Assembly (NCBI RefSeq): GCF_042453785.1 | Contig: NC_091663.1 | Coordinates: 35,726,001 to 35,790,000, forward strand | Length of the DNA stretch: 64,000 bases | Source: Malus domestica | Lineage: Eukaryota > Streptophyta > Magnoliopsida > Rosales > Rosaceae | Direction of reading: 5' to 3' | Shown: piece after piece, positions 57,247 through 64,000 of the stretch | Layout of the letters: each line of letters opens with the position of its first letter | Numbering within the stretch: the stretch's first letter is position 1 | Made by a program: the position numbers and the translations under genes | Notes under the pieces: generated by a model | The model's input: only the letters and a program-made list of their open reading frames with translations | The model's database searches: none | Told to the model about the DNA's origin: nothing

Positions 57247-57625
57247 ACAAGTTCGAGACAAAAAGCCATACAAATTTTCCAGTAGACTTTTGTTACTTCT
57301 CCTTGTAAAACAAAGACTTGAATCTCTTGAAACGAAAAACAAAACACGAAAAATTCTAAAAACCGAATAGCATTTCGACTGATTTTCCTACATAAAACAG
57401 CACCAAAGTAACAAAACGAGATGGAAACACAACCAAATACAACTCTGCGAGTATCAATTTTCGAATCCTTATCAGAAACAGACCCAAGACATCTATCCGA
57501 ACAAACTAGCGGCTAAGTACAACAAAAATCCAGCGTGCGTATGGCTGGAGTAGTACATCAGACATCATTTCTACACAAAGCAAAACCTCCCAACAAGCTT
57601 TTCGCCGGCAGTCTTTCAACATGAG

Positions 57626-59935
57626 CTACTCGAAATCTTCTTCACCAGTGATATCAGCACTCTTATCCTCATTCTTTGTCATTTTAATTTTTTTGCGGAC
57701 GCTATCAGAGCCCCTTTTACTGAAGATCTCAGGAACGGTGTCTTCCATTACCTTTGGGGGTGCGAAGTCGAAATCTGAAGCGGATAAGCCTTCATACTTA
57801 CGGTTTTGTTTTAAAAATGCTGCCATCTCATTTCTGGATCTGAGTCTTTTTCCCTTGGGTGTAATATAATACGTATCCAGTTTGGAATAATCTTTTCTAG
57901 CCACCAAATGTCTCCTGAAACCTTCCGGGGTCTTCGGAAGATCAGGCTTATCAATGACCCAGGTCCTGCTAGCACTGTACTCAATATCGGCAGCATCGTC
58001 ACAAGTCACACCAGATTTTTTGTTGCAATAAAAGGGTTCCGTGCTGATTTTGCTCCTGATTTCCTCGTACTCTTCTTCAGAATGAATCACTCTCCATTTC
58101 TTGCATTGGTCACACTGCGCAGCATATACATCAATCGAACTTTTCGCTACATTTGGTTTCTGTCAAGAGAATCCGAATGGGTGTAGCACATTCAATGATT
58201 TAGTCATCCAAATCACAAGCATTTCATCAAACTACTCACGTAAACGAAATTCAAAATCCTAAAAGAAGAATGCGTACCAGATAGCATACAATTATAAGAA
58301 GAACACTACAGAAAGAGCGCAAGTTTGTTTGTTCAATGTATCGCAACCCCAGTTCAATGCTATGCGAAGCCTAAGGATTCCCGGTATGAGCAAACATCTA
58401 TGATTCATGTCATTGTGCGATAATCGAAGTTATTCCAAACTGAACTTCTTAAAAATCTCTCTGAGCTACATAATTTCAACACCATTTATGCTGTGAAGAC
58501 AACAACGTATTGCTTACCACTTCCAGTGAAGTGAAGAAGCACATTTTAACACAAAAAATACGGGCACGCTTTTAAAATGTTACAAAATTTATTAAGATGA
58601 TAACCCCTCTTTGCTAATTATTATCAATGAAACATTAATTGGGTCAATTAGCATTCAATCCCACGTCCATAATTCTATCCTTGCTAATTTTTTTACATTT
58701 TACTGACATGAAAAATTAATGTGACTTTGGCACTGTTCTAAAAACCCCCCATCTGCCGCCGCCTAGGAATTAGGCGGCTGACCACTGTCCCGATTAATGC
58801 TTAGGCGTTTGAAAATTAAGAAATGACACCTAGACTTGCTGAGGCGCCCGCCTAGACCGCCAAGGCACCTGCCTAGCCCGTCCAGACCAGCCTAGACACC
58901 TGGCTAGGTTGATACTCACTTAGATAGAAAATAGATAACTTTCCTTTTGCATTTTATTATTTCTAAATTGGAAGAGACTTATTAAACACTGAAATAAACA
59001 AACATTATATGTTTGCCCCCCATGTTTTCATTACGTTCCAATACTTCATAATATATATGTCATTCTATTTTCTAGTTTATGATGAAATTATATATATTTT
59101 AAGTATAAACAGACGCTTATTTACACGAAATATAATAAATTTACTTAAATCAGCCTAATCCGCCAGCTGCTAGGCCCAGCCCGCCGCCCGACTAGCACCT
59201 CGTCTTTTAGAACCCTGGAATTTGGTCAATTAGCATTAAATCCTCAGTTACTTATTCCCTAAAATCTCAAAAACCCAATTTCAATGAGCAATTCCCATTG
59301 ACATGCGGAGCCTTTACATTATGTTTGGACAAGAGAAATAAACTTAAAATTTTGATAAAAGTCAGAATTTGTAAATTAGCATGCACTAATTCCCTTGTTT
59401 GGATTCATAAACATAAAAATTTAAAATTTCTGTGTGGAAAAAAAACTTGGGATTTGGGACCTCCAATTCCCAAGTTTAAATTCCATGTAAATATGTGTCA
59501 TTTCTCAATTTCTATGATTGAGAGCTTAAATATAACAAATTATGTATTCAATTTCTGTCATTTTAAAATTTCTTAATAATCTTAAATTTCTTGGAGTGTT
59601 ACTACCTCAATTTCGAAAGATTCTCTATCCGCGTTCCGACTTCCGAGAAAAATAAAATTAAAGCACAAATTAATCTGGAAATGCAATCACAGTGAGCTGG
59701 AATTCGTTCAAGTTTACGTTTTTTCAGCTCCCAAATTACTAAGAAAATTGAAATATAAGAACCCCTTAATTTTCTTTTCAGTTTCATTTTCCCGGCAACC
59801 AAACGGACCACAATTTTCAAATTTCACCGGTAACAAACGAAAATCAGATGAGATATTGACGAAAGTGAAAATATTGGATTGAAGCGACTCTATCCGTACC
59901 TTGGACGACGACGTTTTGGGGGTTTGGCCGTCCAT
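57626..59935 (-). CDS. CW zinc finger plus methyl-CpG-binding-domain protein (MBD4-like)
   Basis: Two coding exons: 59935-59900 and 58159-57626, 570 nt (189 aa). The CW-type zinc finger shows C28, C31, C57 and C65 with the conserved W34 in CDQCKKWRV. The MBD runs about 79-150 (RTWVIDKPDLPKTPEGFRR, then DYSKLDTYYITPKGKRLRSR and NEMAAFL). The tail is charged. Plant MBDs of this CW-MBD group (MBD1, 2, 4) are nuclear, and several do not bind methylated CpG strongly. An in-frame ATG at 60013 would add 26 residues (MSSSSFGCFGGIRKRK...), so the start is ambiguous. The 1.7-kb intron contains a hAT-like element (58731-59217). Confidence 0.85.
58731..59217. mobile_element. hAT-like non-autonomous element in MBD intron
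   Basis: 487 bp. The ends are CACTGTTCTAAAA and, complemented, CAGGGTTCTAAAA. Flanks GACTTTGG (58723-58730) and GAATTTGG (59218-59225) match at seven of eight bases, fitting a hAT 8-bp duplication. The sequence is rich in GCCGCC/GGCGG and CCTAG words near both ends. Wider flanks also share GGTCAATTAGCATT, a direct repeat of unclear origin. Confidence 0.65.
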
Positions 59936-60013
59936 TTCGCCCTTTTCCGGCCCCTGAAAAATTATCTTCCTTTTCCGAATCCCGCCAAAGCAGCCGAAGG
60001 AGGAGGATGACAC

Positions 60014-62310
60014 CGTATGTGCTCTATTCGGATCCGCCGTTTATTACTCTAAAAAAACAAAAATTTTAAAAAAAAATCCACCATTTATATTTGGACCAAA
60101 ATGACGTTTTTACCCTTCAAATGTCTAATATCTTGTATTAATAACTAAAAATTTTAAATTTGTCCAAAAACAAAAAAAATATATATTAATAATTCAATGA
60201 ATTATGAAAAATTCAGCATAAAAAAAATGCTGAGCTCATATTAAATCATTGATATTTACAAGGTAATTATAATTTGATTCCCTCGCAATTTTATTATTTT
60301 TTCATAATTCATTTCTTTTGTAAATACACAAGCATCAAAAAATGATTTGCCTCGTTTGCTAGAATTTATTTCTATTTTTACTACAGGTAATAATCTAGAC
60401 AGTTTGAGATAGACTTTATAGAGATTATTTTCCAAAAAGAAATGTAAGAAATTGTTTTATCCTTAGATAATCATTTTCTTAAATGGGAGTGCTCACCACC
60501 ATACTTATCATCGTTAGATTAGTTTAATTTTGAGATATAATGGATAAACACAAATTTCAAAATTTAAACTTATCGAATACTGATAAATAGGGTAATGACC
60601 ATAAATAAACGCTTTCCTAAACTGTATAGGTGTAGAGATTCCCTTTAATTATTCAGGTGTTACATTTTCTTAATTTTTTTTCCATAGGTAATTAATGCAA
60701 TTTAATCATAGAATCTGGATAGATATGGATATGAAAAATGACAATGATGTTTACTTTCCAAATTTGTCTTTGCTTATGCTTACTCTAAATTAACTTCATT
60801 TGGTCCCTCAAAACCTAACATTTTAATCATCCCTATTTAGCATTAATTTTGTTCTAGTGCATGTACCTAATTATAACATTGATGTTAAAGGTGGATATGC
60901 CCTTCTACAAAATGTTGTGATATCCACATATCCTATTTTATTTCTTATATATTTTTTAATTTTTGGTTGTCGGATGTGGATATGCATTTCTACAAAAGGG
61001 TGTGATATCCACATATTCTATTTTACTTCTCACATATCTTTTTAATTTTTGGTTGTCGGATCAGATAAATTGAAGAAGATCAACATACATAAATTATCAA
61101 GGGGTATGTGAAAAGTAAAATGAGGTGTGTGAATAACACGTCCCTTCTACAAATAGTGCAAATCCAAGCCATCCATTAAACCAAAACCAAAGACTATTAA
61201 GATGTTTGTTCATGCAATACAATTTAATTCGTAAAATCATGAATCAGAAAGTCATAAATAAGGAAGAGAAGGAATCGGTACGTGCTCAACTACTTTCTAA
61301 TTAATATATTCATGAATTTCATGCATTAAATTAAAGATTGTAATGTAAAATCTGCACATCTTTTTATTATGTATTAGTAAATGTAGAGAAAGCCAAGAAT
61401 TCACATTAATTGAATGACTGGATTTAGTGCATCTCAAGGTTGAGTTGAAAAACGAGTGTGTGAAAATCGCTATCCTAATTGATACGAGGGTCTATACATT
61501 ATATTATTCTTTCTATACAAAAAGCCAAAATTAGGCCTAAAGTGCAAAGCAAGGGACCAATTTTATTTTGTTATGTGGCTCTTCCATGCTAAACCATCCC
61601 CAAAAACCCCAGACACTGACTCGGTGCGGAAGCTCACTCTCTTACCCCCCCTCCCCTCTCCTCTCTCTCCCCTAGCCACTCCCCTCCACGCCCACAACTT
61701 TGCTCGCCCGGTACGTTTCTCTTCAATTTGGGTCTAAAAATCCAAATTTTTTTTTCATATTGCTGCATATGTTTAAGATTTTGCACCCACTGGGATCAAA
61801 TTTTTGTGGGTTTTGTGAAATGGGAGTCGAGTTTCTGATGTTTTTGGAGAAATGGGTTGGTATTTCAACAGTTGGACTTGTGTGGCTGCATGCGTTATTG
61901 GATTTTAGCTGGGTTGCGCTTAATCTGTTTGTTTTCCAACTTTCCTACGATTTAGTGCTTCTAGGAGATGTTCTTTTTGTGCATATTTGTTCTCGCTTAG
62001 TAGCTCAGAGGTATGAAATTCGGTAGTATTTCGTGTTAATTTTTAATTGAACTTGAAGACTAAGGAATGCATACATGTCTTGATATTTGTAATTATTTCC
62101 TTGATACATCGAAGAATTTAATTTTTAGTGATTGTCTGTGAAATAAATGTTTGAGAATATGGTTGTACATTTTTTCTTTTGACAATTTTTTGATGTTGTT
62201 TTTGTTAAAATTTTCAGCTTTGGTCATTTTTTTTGGTATATTTATTTGTTTTGTTGGTTGGGTTGTGTAGGGTTAATTGATGTTGGTTGGGTTGTTCTTA
62301 GTATGAAAAA
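60014..62310. other. Divergent intergenic region between MBD and RF298-like genes
   Basis: AT-rich and without a recognisable gene. It contains an 85-bp tandem duplication (60891-61060) overlapping a family X element (61000-61140). A CT/CCC-rich zone at 61635-61708 is probably the untranslated first exon of the RF298-like gene, with donor CCCG/GTACG at 61709. A leader intron probably runs to an acceptor TTAG just before 62302. Confidence 0.5.
60891..61140. repeat. 85-bp tandem duplication overlapping family X element copy 3
   Basis: 60891-60975 and 60976-61060 are two copies of an 85-bp unit, each starting GTGGATATGC and ending GGTTGTCGGA. The second copy runs into the element 61000-61140, whose arms (TTTTACTTCTCACATATC left, GTATGTGAAAAGTAAAATGA right) are inverted. 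The element's left half has thus been duplicated. Confidence 0.7.
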
Positions 62311-64000
62311 ATGGTCAACAGTGGTACCGGAAAAGGCGAAGGGACATCCTTAGGAAAAGGCAGTAAGAACAAGAGAAAAGCTGGCCCTGCCCCGCAGAAT
62401 GCAACTAACCCTGGTTCGCCCCTCACCGTAACCCCTCAGAGCGAATTACCTTCAGAGGAATGTAGAAAATTGAGTGACAAGGTTTTAGCTCAGGCGGGGG
62501 TGGTTCAGCCAGAAGAAGTGGAAGTGGGAGCTTTTGAGTGTGCAGATTGGGATGACCCAATTGCTTGCCAGCTTGAAGAACTACTACTGTCTTATTTGCA
62601 AGCAATTTTCCGGAGTGCTATTAAGCAGGTTGCTGAACATGGGTACAGTGAGGAGGTTGCTGAAAAGGCTGTTTCGAGAGGCGGCCTTTACATTGGCGGT
62701 AAAGACCCTCTAGCAAATATTGTTAGTGATACCCTGAAATTTCTTAAGAAAGAAAAAGATATTGATGCTTCAAATGATCAGTTTGTTAATTTGCAGCACC
62801 TGGTGGAATACACAATGCTAGAAATGATCAGTGTGGTTAGGGAGATAAGGCTATCCTTATCAGTTGCGGAAGCAATGTGGTGGCTGTTGATATGTGACTT
62901 AAACATTTTGCTAGCCTGCACGTCGGAAGGAGATCCATTTAGTGCTCTTGGTTCTGAAGAATCCGCTGATTCGTCTTCTCCCCAATTAAGCTCAGAGGCA
63001 AATAGCTCTGAAACCATTCTTCCAAATCCCAATGAAGCAAATTCCTCAAAGCCACTGCCTGCCTATGCTCAAAGCAATCCTCCTGAAACACTCAAATTTG
63101 GAAGTTTCCGTATACATTCCAACAGCACACATTCTCATGCACCTGAAGAGGTAACCCCTGCGAAAGATAGTTTGTCATCTATGCTAGATAGTCTGGAAAA
63201 ATGCTTAGGATTCACTGGAAAGAATTAGCAGCACTTCGTAAGAAAGAATTAGCAGCACTTCGTAAGAAGTCCTTCCATACGGATCGAAATTACAGCGCTT
63301 ATGGGAAAAAAGGAGGCTTCAAATCAGGGAAAGTCACGATTGGTGGTTTTGTTCTGGAGAAGAGGCTAAAGCCTCCATCTGAAATTCCCGGAGGACGAGA
63401 AACAGTTGCATCCTCAAAGTTGAGTGCTGAAGCTGGATCCACCATCCCTTCTTCAGATGGAAGACATAGTGCTTCAACCAAGATTTCATCTGCTTCACTA
63501 GCAACAGGTGGCACAATAACATTACCTATATCTTACTTGCGATCCGCAGATCCCAATCTTTCCCAGAAGTCTTGTTTGGAAAACAAATCTAGACCTAAGG
63601 CCAAGACCCCGGTTGGCACCTCTCCATCCCCCAAGACTCATGATTGCTGTGCTGGCTTGCCATGTGATGACAAGTCTCTAGGAAAGAATATCCCAAAAGA
63701 TGAGATCGATGAGCTGTTTTTGAAGGTAGCTCCTCGGCTAAAGGATCTTGTTCCTCTTGATTACCGTGCTGGCATCCCATATGATAAGTCTCTAGGAAAG
63801 TATGTCGCACAAGATGAGAAGGATGAGCTGATTTTAAAACTAGTACCTCGGCTGGAGGAGCTGCAGAATGAACTAGAAAGCTGGACTAATTGGGCCAACG
63901 AGAAGATTATGCAGGTTTCTCGTAGGCTTAGTAAGGAACAACCTGAACTTAAAATACTGAGACAAGAGAAGGCAGAAGCAGAGAAATTTAAAAAAGAGAA
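62311..64000 (+). CDS. RF298: RF298/MIP1-type RING E3 ubiquitin ligase, 5' part, frameshifted
   Basis: The N terminus (residues 1-60) is Lys/Ser/Pro-rich. Residues 70-150 hold the conserved segment DWDDPIACQLEELLLSYLQ to PLANIVSDTLKFL, then the SLSVAEAMWWLLICDLN block. The family ends in coiled coils and a C-terminal RING finger beyond the window. Reading from 62311, a stop TAG appears at 63226-63228. From 63243 a long open frame continues one base out of phase to the window edge with family-like sequence (DELILKLVPRLEELQNELES, LSKEQPELKILRQEKAEAEK). The break lies at an A run next to two 24-bp tandem copies (63219-63242 and 63243-63266). Either it is a real frameshift, leaving a 305-aa product, or an error of one base in the assembly. 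A 39-codon internal repeat (63642-63758, 63759-63872) is unusual. Confidence 0.75.

Larger units (their letters stand above)
54310..57625. other. Intergenic: PIEZO 3' flank, duplicated exon and repeats
   Basis: Contains the PIEZO 3' UTR, about 70-bp direct repeats with ATTGTATGGCTT (55440-55670), a Mutator-like MITE (55825-56018), a decayed PIEZO last-exon copy (56433-56740), a dispersed repeat with CACATCCCGACCC (56830-57180) and a foldback (57181-57246). No independent gene was recognised. Confidence 0.55.

Noticed and set aside
61700-62026. 108-codon open frame upstream of the RF298-like gene
   Set aside because: It lies in the presumed leader intron, is hydrophobic by base composition (T-rich), and shows no family resemblance.

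Overview
The window is nuclear DNA of a flowering plant. The genes are intron-rich with GT-AG borders, the spacers are AT-rich, and every recognisable protein has a plant homologue. Gene content and repeat style suggest a woody eudicot, most likely Rosaceae of the apple/pear type, but that placement is inference and was not tested. Ten host genes are supported.

Left third (1-24,010): the 3' part of an ALKBH10B-type RNA demethylase (+), a BSD-domain protein (-), an almost undamaged 5.0-kb Ty1/copia retrotransposon (5522-10540), a GATL-type GT8 glycosyltransferase (-), exosome subunit RRP4 (+), auxin-binding protein ABP1 (-), the mTERF4/BSM-type organelle protein (+, head to head with ABP1) and a four-exon chloroplast membrane protein resembling RPH1 (-). 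Middle (24,010-40,250): a repeat island with no intact host gene. It is dominated by two related non-autonomous LTR elements in opposite orientation, 27189-32793 (A) and 33004-38746 (B), only 210 bp apart. A carries recognisable fragments of five unrelated host genes (VPS53, 14-3-3, IQD, eIF2B delta, GMP synthase) and a nested 1.6-kb hAT element. B carries a nested 2.0-kb solo-LTR-like insertion. Right third (40,257-64,000): a complete PIEZO mechanosensitive-channel gene in 21 exons (2487 aa), a decayed copy of its last exon, a CW/MBD protein (-), and the 5' part of an RF298/MIP1-type E3 ligase (+) that carries a frameshift and runs off the window.

The genes do not form a pathway; the grouping looks like conserved microsynteny. 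From memory, ALKBH10B, ABP1, mTERF4 and RF298 lie close together on Arabidopsis chromosome 4, BSD, RRP4 and RF4 are neighbours on chromosome 1, and PIEZO and RPH1 are neighbours on chromosome 2. The window interleaves these blocks. Exon borders were placed by eye from GT-AG sites and reading-frame continuity. For RRP4, ABP1, RPH1-like, PIEZO and MBD the exon sums are exact multiples of three. No transcripts or databases were consulted. The most unusual content is the gene-fragment-carrying LTR element A, together with arrays in A and B that repeat a TATA-containing segment of their own LTR.
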